DNA of 19,805 nucleotides from JBDUCV01 sp040003255 (GCA_040003255.1 JBDUCV010000044.1:1-19805); one strand, 5' to 3'. Shown: positions 7,685 through 17,100, counted from the first letter of the stretch. Program-made: numbers and translations. Notes: a model not told the origin generated them from the sequence alone.

Positions 7685-7828
7685 AACTGACCAAGACCGA
7701 CGCAGAGGGGTGGATTGCGGTAAGCCGATCTGCGGTGACATAGCTGCGGTAGGCGCGGACGACCCGCGTCATCCATTCCGCCACGCTACGTCGGGCGATG
7801 CTGTGCCGCTTCCTTTAGGATCGGGGGC

Positions 7829-8638
7829 GTGTCCCTAGCCGTCGTCGGGGTACTGATGATCGTCGCCTTGGTGCTGGGGGTGATCGGCAACTGCTGGTGG
7901 AGTTCCCACGACGACAGCAGCGAAGAGGGCTTGGACATCAGTGACCTGGTCGCGCCGCTGACCACCCTTGCCGTGGTCCTGCTCGCCTTCATCATGGTCG
8001 AGGCCATCTCCTCCTACGGGGGCGCTGGGGAGGACATCGGCATCGAGGCACGGGTTGTGAACGAGATGGGCGACAACGCCACCCGGATCGAGAACCCGGC
8101 AATCAACATTACATTCCAGCAGGACCTCATCTGCTACGCCCGGGCCATCGACAACGTGGAGTGGAAGCCGATGGCGAACGGCAACCGGTCGTCTCAGGTC
8201 AGCGTGTGGACGGCCGAGATCCGCCACCAACTCCACGACTTGCAGAAGGCCGGCGGCGGCGACGTGACCAACCGGCTGATCGACCTCGACGGTCGCCGTA
8301 GCGAAGCCCGTCTCGCCCGCTTGAACGAGGCACGCCCGTCCATCCCCGCCGGCCTGAACCTGCTGATGTACGGGTCGGTAATCATCTCGGTCTTCGGCCT
8401 GGCCTTCTTCGTGCGCTCCAAGGGAAACCGCGGCGTCTACCTCGGCGTACTGGCGGCCTTCGTCGTGGTGTTGGGTGCGTCGCTGTACATGATCAGCGAC
8501 CTTGACTCGCCCTTCAGCGGCATCAACAAGCTCCACCCAACTGAGATGCGGCGCATTCAGTCGAGCATGGAAAAGACTTACGATCACCCGGTTCCGGGCA
8601 TACCGCTGCCCTGCAACGCCGACGGCATCAAGGTCTGA
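7829..8638 (+). CDS. DUF4239-family four-helix membrane protein (bestrophin-like domain)
   Basis: A 269-residue protein with two N-terminal membrane helices (about 3-21 and 41-59), a hydrophilic middle of about 115 residues, and two C-terminal helices (about 176-194 and 203-221). This 2+2 layout and the central HQLHDLQ...RLARLNEARPSIP region are typical of the DUF4239 family, whose fold has been likened to bestrophin anion channels; function in bacteria is unproven. The predicted site is the cytoplasmic membrane. GTG start at 7829 with AGGA (7817-7820) upstream. It converges with the DUF1003 gene, leaving 8 bases between the stops. Confidence 0.8.
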   Translation: MSLAVVGVLMIVALVLGVIGNCWWSSHDDSSEEGLDISDLVAPLTTLAVVLLAFIMVEAISSYGGAGEDIGIEARVVNEMGDNATRIENPAINITFQQDLICYARAIDNVEWKPMANGNRSSQVSVWTAEIRHQLHDLQKAGGGDVTNRLIDLDGRRSEARLARLNEARPSIPAGLNLLMYGSVIISVFGLAFFVRSKGNRGVYLGVLAAFVVVLGASLYMISDLDSPFSGINKLHPTEMRRIQSSMEKTYDHPVPGIPLPCNADGIKV

Positions 8639-8663
8639 TCAGCCAGTTAGGGCGCGGCTGATC
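8637..8663. terminator. Shared hairpin between convergent genes
   Basis: GATCAGCC (8637-8644) and GGCTGATC (8656-8663) form a perfect 8-bp stem with an 11-base loop. The stem starts inside the DUF4239 stop codon and overlaps the DUF1003 stop region, so it would serve transcripts from both sides. There is no T-tract, so it is a weak or Rho-assisted terminator at best; a role in mRNA 3'-end stability is equally possible. Confidence 0.45.
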
Positions 8664-9132
8664 CGGTGCCGCCAGGGCTAGGCCGGTTCTTAGTCCTGAT
8701 ACCGGTCGATGACGCGACAGCCGGGTTCGCTGCGGGATCGGCCCCGGTCATGACGTGGCTGTGGATCTGTGTGGTCAGTTCATGGATGAGCCGCGTCAAG
8801 TCCGTGTTGACGTGCAGCTCCTGCTCGGACGCGACGAAGTCGTGGTCGGCCTTGGCCTGTTGGAACGCGGCTTGCCGATTCTGGCCAATCATGACGAACG
8901 TCGAGAGAAAGATCGCCTCCAGCGACACGATCAAGGTCAATGTCGGCCAGGGGCTCTTCTCAAAGATCAGCATCCACGCAACGAACAGCAACGCGTGCAG
9001 ATAGACGAAGGGCATTGACCCTGCGAAAGCGGTTATCCGGTCCGCTACGCGGAGCTGGATGTATCCGGCCCGCCGCTCGGCCGCAGCCAAGATGCCCGGA
9101 TGGCGTGGTGTAGCCGGATCGATAGCGACCAT
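8647..9132 (-). CDS. DUF1003 family membrane protein
   Basis: A 161-residue protein with the DUF1003 signature: ADRITAFAGSMPFVYLH (30-46), a first membrane helix at about 42-57, a second at 65-83 including SLEAIFLSTFVMI, then QNRQ (84-87). A hydrophilic amphipathic C-terminal half follows with HDFVASEQELHVN and HELTTQIH, and the last about 30 residues look disordered (Pro/Gly/Ser-rich). The family is widespread and uncharacterised; its members are small inner-membrane proteins with a conserved cytoplasmic helix. ATG 9130-9132 is preceded by an excellent ribosome site AAGGAG (plus coordinates 9141-9146), 8 nt away. Confidence 0.88.
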   Translation of the reverse strand: MVAIDPATPRHPGILAAAERRAGYIQLRVADRITAFAGSMPFVYLHALLFVAWMLIFEKSPWPTLTLIVSLEAIFLSTFVMIGQNRQAAFQQAKADHDFVASEQELHVNTDLTRLIHELTTQIHSHVMTGADPAANPAVASSTGIRTKNRPSPGGTGSAAP

Positions 9133-9334
9133 GGCCTGTACTCCTTCTGCGTCATGGCAACTCTGCTTTCGTGGGGACGATCAACCTTGACACAGCGGGT
9201 GATGGTTGCCGCAGTTGGCGGATGAGAGCGATCGCCGCGGCGGCGGTGATGAACGCGATAAGCCATCTTCATCTGCAACCCCAACGCCACGGCCGACTGC
9301 CAGACAGCATCATGACCGGGCAATATCCCGCTGA

Positions 9335-9346
9335 CAACCGCGGTTG
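9335..9346. promoter_or_regulatory. 12-bp perfect palindrome upstream of the cysteine hydrolase
   Basis: CAACCGCGGTTG is fully self-complementary and lies 67 bp before the preferred ATG of the following gene, in the 281-base divergent spacer 9133-9413. It could be an operator half-site pair; 12 bp of symmetry in GC-rich DNA can also arise by chance. I see no gene, tRNA or clear promoter boxes in the rest of this spacer. Confidence 0.25.
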
Positions 9347-9413
9347 ATTCGTGGAAACGGCGCCGGCGGGGACGGGCCTCCAGTGCGCGCTCCGGTGGCG
9401 CACACTCATCGGT

Positions 9414-10013
9414 ATGGACCTGCCAGAGCCGGAACTGCCAGACCTGGGTCGCATTGCGTTGCTCGTGGTGGACGTCCAGCAAGGCTTCGACGACCTGGAC
9501 TACTGGGGCCCGCGCAACAACCCGGCTTTCGACCACAACGTCTCTGCGCTACTTGCCGCTTGGCGAAGCCAGCGGCGACCGGTGGTGTTCGCGCGGCACG
9601 ACTCGACCGAGGCGGCATCCCCACTGCGGCCCGGACAGCCAGGCAACGACTTCAAGGGACTGGTTACCGGCGAGCCCGACCTACTCGTGACCAAGCAGGT
9701 CAACTCCTGTTTTCATGGCAGCCCCGATCTTGACGCCTGGCTACGCGGCCACGACCTAACTGGGTTCGTGATCACCGGCATCAGCACCAAACACTGTTGC
9801 GAAACCACGGCACGTGTGCGTCGGAACCTCGGGTACAGCGTCTTGTTCGCCCTTGACGCCACGCACACCTTCGACCGCCGCGGGCCGGACGGCACCGTGG
9901 TGCCCGCTGATGAGCTCGCCCGGATCACCGCGACCAACCTGCACGGCGAATTTGCCACGATCGTCAATACCCGGCAGCTGCTGGCGCCGACCGGCGAGAC
10001 ACCCGCAACATGA
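9414..10013 (+). CDS. Isochorismatase-like cysteine hydrolase
   Basis: A 199-residue protein of the isochorismatase/nicotinamidase superfamily with the catalytic triad visible: D20 in LLVVDVQQGF, K93 in LVTKQVNSCF and nucleophile C127 in GISTKHCCETTAR (121-133). The superfamily hydrolyses amides, carbamates or vinyl ethers (nicotinamide, isochorismate, N-carbamoyl compounds). The substrate cannot be read from the sequence and no pathway neighbours point to one. I chose ATG 9414 because the conserved domain begins right after it; a GTG at 9351 in the same frame would add 21 residues that look non-conserved (GTGLQCALRWR). Neither start has a good ribosome site, so leaderless translation is possible. 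A hairpin follows the stop. Confidence 0.85.
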   Translation: MDLPEPELPDLGRIALLVVDVQQGFDDLDYWGPRNNPAFDHNVSALLAAWRSQRRPVVFARHDSTEAASPLRPGQPGNDFKGLVTGEPDLLVTKQVNSCFHGSPDLDAWLRGHDLTGFVITGISTKHCCETTARVRRNLGYSVLFALDATHTFDRRGPDGTVVPADELARITATNLHGEFATIVNTRQLLAPTGETPAT

Positions 10014-10028
10014 GCGGGGGCTGACCAA

Positions 10029-10059
10029 GCGGAGTTGTCTTGGCAGACAATCCTCCCGC
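10029..10059. terminator. Hairpin downstream of the cysteine hydrolase gene
   Basis: A perfect core TTGTCT-TGGC-AGACAA (10035-10050) is extended outward by GCGGAG pairing with CTCC-GC across small bulges, giving about 12 paired bases in total. It begins 15 nt after the hydrolase stop and ends about 49 nt before the DUF4242 start. No T-run follows. It could be a terminator separating the two units, a stability hairpin, or, given the symmetrical core, a regulator site in front of the DUF4242-OsmC pair. Confidence 0.38.
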
Positions 10060-10107
10060 GCGTAGCCTGTTGCGCACTGTGCTTTCAATGGGACGGAGAG
10101 TGGCAAC

Positions 10108-10356
10108 ATGCCCGAGTTCATGGACGTACACCGAGGGATGACGGGTCTGACGGCGGAGGACTTAACTGCCGCGCACGAGGCCGATCTCGCCATCCAGACT
10201 GAGGAAGATGTCAACTTCAAACAGGCGTGGGCCGATCCCGAGAGCGGAGTTATCTACTGCCTATCGGAGGCGCCGTCGGCCGAAGCGGTACAGCGTATTC
10301 ATGAGCGCGCAGGACATCCTGCTGATGAGATTCACCCTGTGCCATTGGTCGTGTGA
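10108..10356 (+). CDS. DUF4242 small protein (SCO4226-like, candidate nickel-binding)
   Basis: An 82-residue protein beginning MPEFMDVHRG (family pattern: P-x-[FY]-[LM]-x-x-R). The middle VNFKQAWADPESGVIYCLSEAPSAEAV (36-62 region) and the ending HERAGHPADEIHPV match the DUF4242 family, one member of which (Streptomyces SCO4226) has been described as a nickel-binding ferredoxin-like-fold protein. His8, Cys51, His65 and His70 are potential ligands here, though metal binding by this protein is inference. Good ribosome site: GGAG (10095-10098), 9 nt before ATG. The stop overlaps the OsmC start (10353-10356, GTGA), so the two are translationally coupled. Confidence 0.82.
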   Translation: MPEFMDVHRGMTGLTAEDLTAAHEADLAIQTEEDVNFKQAWADPESGVIYCLSEAPSAEAVQRIHERAGHPADEIHPVPLVV

Positions 10357-10877
10357 TTCCAACTGCGGGGGCCGGTGACCTACTTCGCGCAGCGCAGGCT
10401 CCGCTGAAGAGCGGCTATCGCCAGGAACCCGCGTCCGCACTGGTCACCTTGTCCGCTGAGGGCCAGCTGGGCCGCGAAGGCATTACCTGCTCCGTGCAAA
10501 CGGGGCGAGTTCTCGTCGAGGCCGGCCTGCACCCGGCTACCGGCGGTGATGGCAGCCTCGCGTGTTCCGGGGACATGCTCTTGCAAGCGCTGGTCGCGTG
10601 CGCCGGCGTCACCTTGCAGGCGGTGGCCGCTAACCGCGGAATCACTCTTCTTGGCGGGACCGTCTATGCAGAAGGGGACTTGGACTTCCGCGGCACGCTC
10701 GGCGTCGACCGCGATGCCCCGGTGGGGTTCTCGGCGATCCGACTGAGCTTCGAACTCGACAGCGACGCCGCCGCCAACGACCTTGACGCGCTGATCGCCA
10801 CGACCGAGCGCTACTGCGTCGTCTACCAGACCCTCGCCCGGCCGCCGGAGCTGAACATCTCGCGCCGCCCGAGCTGA
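10353..10877 (+). CDS. OsmC family peroxiredoxin-like protein
   Basis: A 174-residue OsmC/Ohr-superfamily protein. The diagnostic block TGGDGSLACSGDMLLQALVACAGVTLQAVA (63-92 region) is present, with C71 and C83, and C155 sits in TTERYCVVYQTL. In OsmC/Ohr enzymes one cysteine in the central helix and one near the C-terminus form the redox pair that reduces organic hydroperoxides, so C83 and C155 are the likely pair here; C71 and C46 are extra. It probably acts in the cytoplasm as a dimer. GTG start in a GTGA overlap with DUF4242, with no ribosome site of its own needed. The stop lies in a 12-bp palindrome CTGACCGGTCAG (10874-10885); the convergent adnB gene ends 58 bases away. Confidence 0.88.
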   Translation: MIPTAGAGDLLRAAQAPLKSGYRQEPASALVTLSAEGQLGREGITCSVQTGRVLVEAGLHPATGGDGSLACSGDMLLQALVACAGVTLQAVAANRGITLLGGTVYAEGDLDFRGTLGVDRDAPVGFSAIRLSFELDSDAAANDLDALIATTERYCVVYQTLARPPELNISRRPS

Positions 10878-10935
10878 CCGGTCAGGTCAGGTAGCGCACG
10901 TCGCGGTCGGCCTGCCCATGCTGCCGCGTGGCGAA

Positions 10936-13900
10936 TCAGCCGATGATCAATCGGGCTAAGCCGTCCGCATCAAGCAGGTCCACCGGCCGAACAGTCTCGT
11001 TGGTTGGCACGTAATGGAACGCGGCAGCAACCCCGGACAGGTCCGCGTTGGCGAGGCTGGCCCAGGCCAGCCGGTAGGCAGCCAACTGCACGGCGGCAGC
11101 CCGTGCGTCGGCGCCACGCGGACGGGCCCCGGTCTTCCAATCCACCACCGTCCATCCGGCGCCGTCACCGAAGACGGCGTCCATCCGGCCGCGGATCACA
11201 GTTCCGGCCACCGCCATCTCGAACGGCACCTCCACCTCGGCTGGCGTGCGCGCCGCCCACTCGCTGGCCTCGAACGCCGTGCGTAGTGCGAGCAGGTCTT
11301 CGTCCTGCGCGGTCTCGTCAGCGGCGCCGGGCAGGTCGTCGACGTCGAGCAGGGTGGGCGCCGACCAACGCTGCTCGAGCCAGGCATGAAACGCCGTTCC
11401 GCGTCGTGCGAGTGGTGCGGGCCGCGATGGAAGCGGGCGGCGCAATCGACGAGCGAGGTCGTGCGGGTCGCGCTCGAGTGCGACGAGCTGCGAGACCGAC
11501 AGCTGGCTGGGCAGCGCCACCTCAATCGTCCCGCCGCGGGCGAGCCTCGCCCGCTCGGCGAGCAACAGGTCGACATCGCGGCGCCAGCCCGACGCGCGCC
11601 CTGCGGCATCGTCCAGCAACCCGGGTAGCAGACCATGGTCAACCGGCGCCGCGCCGGCCGTTGCCATCGCCACCCGGACGAGGACGGCGGCGTTCTCGAC
11701 GTCGCGACGACGGTGACCGAGCGGATCAACGGGCCACACCGCGAATCGTGGCTCGGCGTCGTGCGGGTTCGTGTCGTCGGGCGCGGGCGTGAACCACTCG
11801 TCCAGCACCGCGTGCGGCTTCACGGCGGCGAGCAGATCCGACGGCGGACGCGCGTTCTTGGTGTTGTCCCAGGCGTAGCCGCTGACGAGCAGTACCGATC
11901 GCGCGCGGGTGAACGCGACGTACGCGAGCCGGCGTTCCTCGTCGCGATGGCGCCGCTTGACCTCGTTGCCGTGCGCGACGAGCGAGGCGTTGAGCTCCTT
12001 GCGATCGGCCGGCGTACGAAGGTCAAGGGCGGGCAGATCGGACCGGTCACCGCGCAGGTCGGCAGGCAGCAGCTGCCGGCTGCGGGTCCAGTCAACCGAC
12101 TTCGGTTCGGCCGGGAGCACCCCGTCGACCAGGCCGGGCACGGCGACGATGTCCCACTCGAGCCCTTTCGCCCCGTGGACGGTGAGCACCTGGACCCGTT
12201 CAGTCGCGACCACGACTTCGGCCGATTCCAGCCCGTTGTCCTCGTCCTCGGCGGCGGTCAGGAAGGCAAGAAACGCAGGCAGAGTCGCCGCGTCGGCGTC
12301 GGCGGCGAAGCGGGCCGCCTCGTCGAGGAATCGGTCGAGGTGCGCGCGCCCGACGGCCGCGCGATCGGGGCGGGCGGCAACCTCGATGTCGACCCCGATC
12401 GTACGTTCGACGTCGGCGACCAGTTCCGACAGCGGCGCGGTGGCACGCTCGCGCAACGAGCGGAGCTCGGCAGACAGCGTGTGCAGCCGTCGATGACCCT
12501 CGGCGGAGTAATTGGCGGGCTGGCCCAGATCGTCCAGCGCTTCGACCAGGCTCCCCTGCTCGACCGGACCCGCCGTGGCATGATCGCCGTCGCCGCGACG
12601 GCGTGAGTGGGCGAGGTGCATCGCTCGCCGGTTGAGCGCGGCGAGATCGGCCGCCCCGATGCGCCACCGCGCTCCGGTCAGCAGTCGGGCCAGCGCAGGG
12701 CCGGATCGGTCGTCAGCGAGTATTCGCAAGGTCGCCACGACGTCGACGACCTCGGGTGTAGTGAGCAGTCCGCCGAGGCCGACGACCTCGACCGGTAGCC
12801 CCACGGCGAGCAGCGCCTCACGGATGACCGGGATCTGTGTGCGGCGACGCACCAGGACGGCGGCAGTGCGCGTCCCGGGCACCCGGGCATCCACCTCGGC
12901 CAGGGCGTCCCACTCGGCACGCAGGCGGCCGGCCAGCCAGTTGGCTTCGCCCTCGACCGTCTCGACCATTGCCGCCCGGATCAGTCCCGCGTGCGCACCG
13001 GGCCGGGGCCGGAGCTCGACGGTGCCGGCGTGCCGGGCGCGCAAGGGCTCGGCGACCGCGTTCGCGGCGCGCAGGACGACCGCATCATTGCGCCAGCTCG
13101 TGGCGAGGGTGAAGGCCTTGGCCGGCGCACCGTCCGACCTGGGAAAGGTGGTCGTGAACCGGCCGATGTTGCCCGCGCTCGCCCCGCGCCAGCCATAAAT
13201 CGACTGGAACGGGTCGCCGACGGCGGTTACCGGATGCCCGCCGCTGAACAAGCCATGCAACACAGCGACCTGGGAGTGACCGGTGTCCTGGTATTCGTCG
13301 AGTAGCACCGCACGGTAACGCTCCCGCTCGATGAGTCGGACCTCGTCCACCGCAGCGAGCCGCGCCGCCAAGCTGAGCTCGTCGCCGAAGTCGACAGCGG
13401 GCAGCGCCCGTTTCGCTTGTGCATAGGCCTGCACCAGTGGCATAAGCGCCAGCCGCATGCCGGTCGAGTCGACGAACAGCCGAGCCTCGCCGGAGTATTC
13501 GGCGCGCGCGCTCGGGCCACGGGCCAGCGCGTCACATCGGTCGAGCGTGGCGCGACAGAATTCCTCGACCTCGGCAGCGGTTACCAGATGATCGGCGAGC
13601 TGGCCGGCCAACGCGAGGACGTAACCGACCACCGGCCCGAGCGCGCCGATGTCGGCGGGCAGCACGCCGGGGTGGCGGCGCACCACGGCGTCGGCGAGTT
13701 GCCAGCAGACGGCGGGCGAGAGCAACCACGGACTGGGCTCTGCGCCGACTCGCATCGCATGCTCGGCGGTAAGCCGGGACGCGTAGGCCGAGTAGGTGAG
13801 CACCGTCGGTTCGCCTGCCATCAGCTCGGCGAGATGGCCCTGCTCGTCCGGACGGTCGCGTTCGACATGGTGGCGCCATTGGGCCAGTCGCCTGCGAATG

Positions 13901-14139
13901 CGCTGACCGAGTTCGGCGGCCGCCTTGCGGGTGAAGGTGAGGCCGAGGACGGCGTCTGGCGCGACCAGCTGGTTGGCGATCAGCCACACGACCCGGGTGG
14001 CCATCGTCTCGGTCTTGCCCGAGCCTGCCCCAGCCACGACGACGGACGGCGCGAGCGGCGACTCGATCACAGCTGCCTGCTCGTCGGTGGGCGTGGTCGG
14101 CGACCCGAGCACGGTCGCCAGCTCGAAGGCGGTGATCAC
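10936..14139 (-). CDS. adnB: AdnB: helicase-nuclease subunit of the AdnAB double-strand-break resection complex
   Basis: A 1067-residue UvrD-like superfamily 1 motor with a C-terminal RecB-type nuclease. Walker A AGAGSGKT is at 36-43, motif II LDEYQDT is at 280-286, motif III GDPFQSIYGWRG is at 308-319, and the late helicase motifs include VHGAKGLEWD and AYVAFTRAR. The nuclease motif VVDWKTG has its metal-binding Asp at D1000, with GRMDAVFGD before it and QLAAYRLAW after it. In mycobacteria AdnB is the dominant motor that translocates on DNA while both subunits' nucleases resect ends for repair. GTG start in a GTGA overlap with adnA (14136-14139) indicates co-translation and heterodimer assembly at 1:1. 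It replaces the AddAB/RecBCD role in actinomycetes. The size fits known AdnB proteins. No Fe-S cysteine cluster is seen at its C-terminus. Confidence 0.95.
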   Translation of the reverse strand: MITAFELATVLGSPTTPTDEQAAVIESPLAPSVVVAGAGSGKTETMATRVVWLIANQLVAPDAVLGLTFTRKAAAELGQRIRRRLAQWRHHVERDRPDEQGHLAELMAGEPTVLTYSAYASRLTAEHAMRVGAEPSPWLLSPAVCWQLADAVVRRHPGVLPADIGALGPVVGYVLALAGQLADHLVTAAEVEEFCRATLDRCDALARGPSARAEYSGEARLFVDSTGMRLALMPLVQAYAQAKRALPAVDFGDELSLAARLAAVDEVRLIERERYRAVLLDEYQDTGHSQVAVLHGLFSGGHPVTAVGDPFQSIYGWRGASAGNIGRFTTTFPRSDGAPAKAFTLATSWRNDAVVLRAANAVAEPLRARHAGTVELRPRPGAHAGLIRAAMVETVEGEANWLAGRLRAEWDALAEVDARVPGTRTAAVLVRRRTQIPVIREALLAVGLPVEVVGLGGLLTTPEVVDVVATLRILADDRSGPALARLLTGARWRIGAADLAALNRRAMHLAHSRRRGDGDHATAGPVEQGSLVEALDDLGQPANYSAEGHRRLHTLSAELRSLRERATAPLSELVADVERTIGVDIEVAARPDRAAVGRAHLDRFLDEAARFAADADAATLPAFLAFLTAAEDEDNGLESAEVVVATERVQVLTVHGAKGLEWDIVAVPGLVDGVLPAEPKSVDWTRSRQLLPADLRGDRSDLPALDLRTPADRKELNASLVAHGNEVKRRHRDEERRLAYVAFTRARSVLLVSGYAWDNTKNARPPSDLLAAVKPHAVLDEWFTPAPDDTNPHDAEPRFAVWPVDPLGHRRRDVENAAVLVRVAMATAGAAPVDHGLLPGLLDDAAGRASGWRRDVDLLLAERARLARGGTIEVALPSQLSVSQLVALERDPHDLARRLRRPLPSRPAPLARRGTAFHAWLEQRWSAPTLLDVDDLPGAADETAQDEDLLALRTAFEASEWAARTPAEVEVPFEMAVAGTVIRGRMDAVFGDGAGWTVVDWKTGARPRGADARAAAVQLAAYRLAWASLANADLSGVAAAFHYVPTNETVRPVDLLDADGLARLIIG

Positions 14140-17100
14140 GACGTCACCTGCCGCCCGTCCTCGACGATCGGGCAGCTCGAGCGTAGGTCACAATTCTTGC
14201 AGAGGCTGTTGACGGTGGCCCGAAAGGCACCGCCGCGCATCCGGGCGGCTACGTATTCGATGTGCTGGGTCATCCAGGTCGGGTCGTGGTGTTCGGACAG
14301 CGGTGGTTGCCGCTGCTCGCCGATACTCTTCGTCGCATCACCGAGCTGCACCAGGCGCGCACCACCCGATCGGGCACCCTGTTCGGCGAAGCCGCCGGCC
14401 TCGACGGCCACCTGATACGCGCCGAGCTGCGGATTCACCACCACCTCGTCCTTCTTGGGTTTGCTCTTGCCGGTCTTGAGATCGACGACCACCAGCCGTC
14501 CGTCCGCGTCGCGTTCGAGCCGGTCGACCCGCCCGCGCAGCCGGGCGTCGCCGAGCACCACGTCAAAGCCCTGTTCGACGGCCGCCAACTGCAGCGTGGA
14601 GCGGGTCTGGCCGACCCACTGGACGAGTTTGACGAGCATGGTTCGGGCTCGCACCCGTTCATTGGTTGCAACCCAGGGTGCGCCAAAGTCGAGCAGCGGC
14701 CAGCGCTCGTCGAGCAGCCGTTCGAGAGCGGCGACGTCGGCTTCGGGTGGGGCCGCGGCGGCGACGTCGTGGACGACGGTGCCGAGCGACGCCCCGATGT
14801 CGTCGTCGCTCTTGGCGCCCAAATCGAGGAGGACGGCACGCAACTCGCAGCGCAGGAACGACTCGATGCGCGATGGGCTGACCGGCACCGGACGGTCGGG
14901 GTCGGCCACTGGTCCCGGGTCGGACAGTTCGGCCAGCCCCCACCACATGTCGGGATCTGCTCCCGGGACGCCAGCCGAAGCGAGCCGGGCGAGTTCCCGC
15001 GCCGCGGCGTCCCGGCCGACTGTGCCGGGGTCACAGACCACCGCCCGCAGCTCGGCCACCAGGCCAGGTAGGTGCACCCCCCGCGGCACGGCGGCAAACG
15101 GCCGCACCCCATCGGTCGGGTCGAGCTCGTCCAGGAATCGCGACGGCTGCTCGTCCTCGCCCTGGACCGCGGTCACGACAAGTCGGCGCCGGGCCCTGGT
15201 CGTGGCGACATAGAAGAGCCGGCGTTCCTCGGCCAGCTGCGGGGCGAGCGTCGACGCCCCAGCGCCATCTCGTCCGGCGACGACGTCCACCAGCAGCTCG
15301 GAGCCGAGCAGGGAACCTCGGCGGCGCAGGTCGGGCCAGGATCCCTCTTGCACCGCGGCTACACAGACGAGATCCCATTCCAAACCCTTGCTCGCGTGGG
15401 CGGTGAGGATCTGAACCGACTTCGAGCCGACGGCTCGTGGCGACGACGTGTCGCCGGGGATCTGCTGCGCGGCGAGGTGCTCGACGAACTCGCCGACGGA
15501 CGCGGCCGGCAACCGGTCGGTGAAGCGGGCGGCCGCGGCGAACAGCTCGATGACGGCGTCGAGGTCGCGGTCGGCGGCTGCACCGGGCGCCCCGCCGGCA
15601 AGACTCGCGGCATCCCAGCGCGCGCCCAGTGCGGTGGCCTGCCATACCGCCCACAGCACGTCCTCGGCACTTCCGCCCGCGTCCACCGCGTCCCGGCCCG
15701 CGGCGAGCACCGAAAGCACCCGCTGCACGGGACGGCGCACCCGGGCCGACAGCATCGCCAACCCCGGAAGGTCGGTCACCGCGGCTGGAAACGGCGCGTC
15801 GCCGAGTGGATCCAGGACGCGCAGTTCGCGGCGCAACCGGCGCAATTGCAGCGCGTCGGCTCGGCCGATGGGGCCGAGCAGTAGCTGCTCGGCGACGTCG
15901 TCGGTGACGGCGTCTGGATGCAGCACGCAGCGCAGGGCGGTGAGCAGGTGGGCGACCGCGGGCTGCTCGGCGAGCGGCACGTCCTCGCCCGTGACGGCGA
16001 CGGGCACCCCGGCGGTGATCAACGCACGACGCAGCGGCGCGAGCGTCTGGCCGGTCGACCTCAACAGCACCGCCATGCGCGACCACGCCAGGCCGTCCTC
16101 GAGATGCGCGCGACGCAGCACACCTGCGACGTAGGCGGCTTCCTCGCTGGCCGACCGCAGCAGCGCGACCTCGACGGTGCCCGGCGGCGTGCCGGCTGCC
16201 GCGGCCAGGTCGCGCTGTTCGCGTGGGCCGGGCAGCCGAACCGCAACCCGGCGGGTGGCGGAGAGCAGGTGCGCGCCCGCACGCCGGGACGTGCGCAGCG
16301 CGACTGTCGCGACCTCACCACGCGGACCACCGAAGCGCTGTGGCATGTCGCGGATCGCCGCGATATCGGTGCCGCGGAAGGCGTAGATCGACTGGTCAGG
16401 GTCGGCGACAACGACCAGCTCATCGGCGCCGTCGGCCAGCAAGCCGAGCAGCTCGGCTTGCGCCGGGTCGGTGTCCTGGTACTCGTCGACGAAAATCCGC
16501 CGGCGGCGCACACGCTCGGCGGCAAGCAGGCTGCCGCCGTCGGCGAGCAGGGCGTCGGTGGCTGCGCGAATCAGCTCGGCGGGATCCCACCCGCCCGGAC
16601 GGGCCAGCGACGTGACGTCGAGGTACTGCTGCAAGAACGCGCCGGCGGCTACCCAGTCCGGCCGGCGGTAGGCACGGCCGAAAGCCGCCAGCCGCGGACC
16701 GTCCAGGCCACGTTCGACAGCCCGGAGCAACAGATCGCGCAGTTCCCCGGCGAAGGCCCGGGTGTGCAATGCGGGCGTCAGCCCAGCAGGCCACTGGTGG
16801 GCGCCGGAGGCAAGGTCGCCCTCGATCAGCTCGCGGATGATCAAATCCTGTTCCGGGCCGGCCAACAGCCGCGGCGCAGGCAGCCCGGATTCGACGGCCG
16901 CGATCCGCAGTACGCCGAACGCGTAGGAATGAAAGGTCCGGGCGACCGGCTCACGCACCGTCCCGCCGAGGCGCGCGGTCACCCGGTCGCGCAGTTCGCC
17001 GGCGGCGCGCCGCCCGAAGGTCAGCATCAGGATCTGCTCGACCGGCACGCCGGCGCGGACGCGGGCTACCGCCGCCTCGACCAGCGTGGTCGTCTTGCCG

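Noticed and set aside
9045..9536. 163-residue minus-strand frame covering the DUF1003/cysteine hydrolase spacer
   Set aside because: It overlaps the 5' part of DUF1003 and of the hydrolase in other frames and shows no domain. The spacer looks non-coding.
10874..10885. 12-bp palindrome CTGACCGGTCAG at the OsmC stop
   Set aside because: It has no loop, so it is a poor RNA hairpin, and it overlaps the coding end; probably chance in GC-rich DNA.
11635..12606. 323-residue plus-strand open frame opposite adnB
   Set aside because: Same reason: it lies fully within adnB, with no recognisable motif and no ribosome site, while adnB is unambiguous in the other strand.
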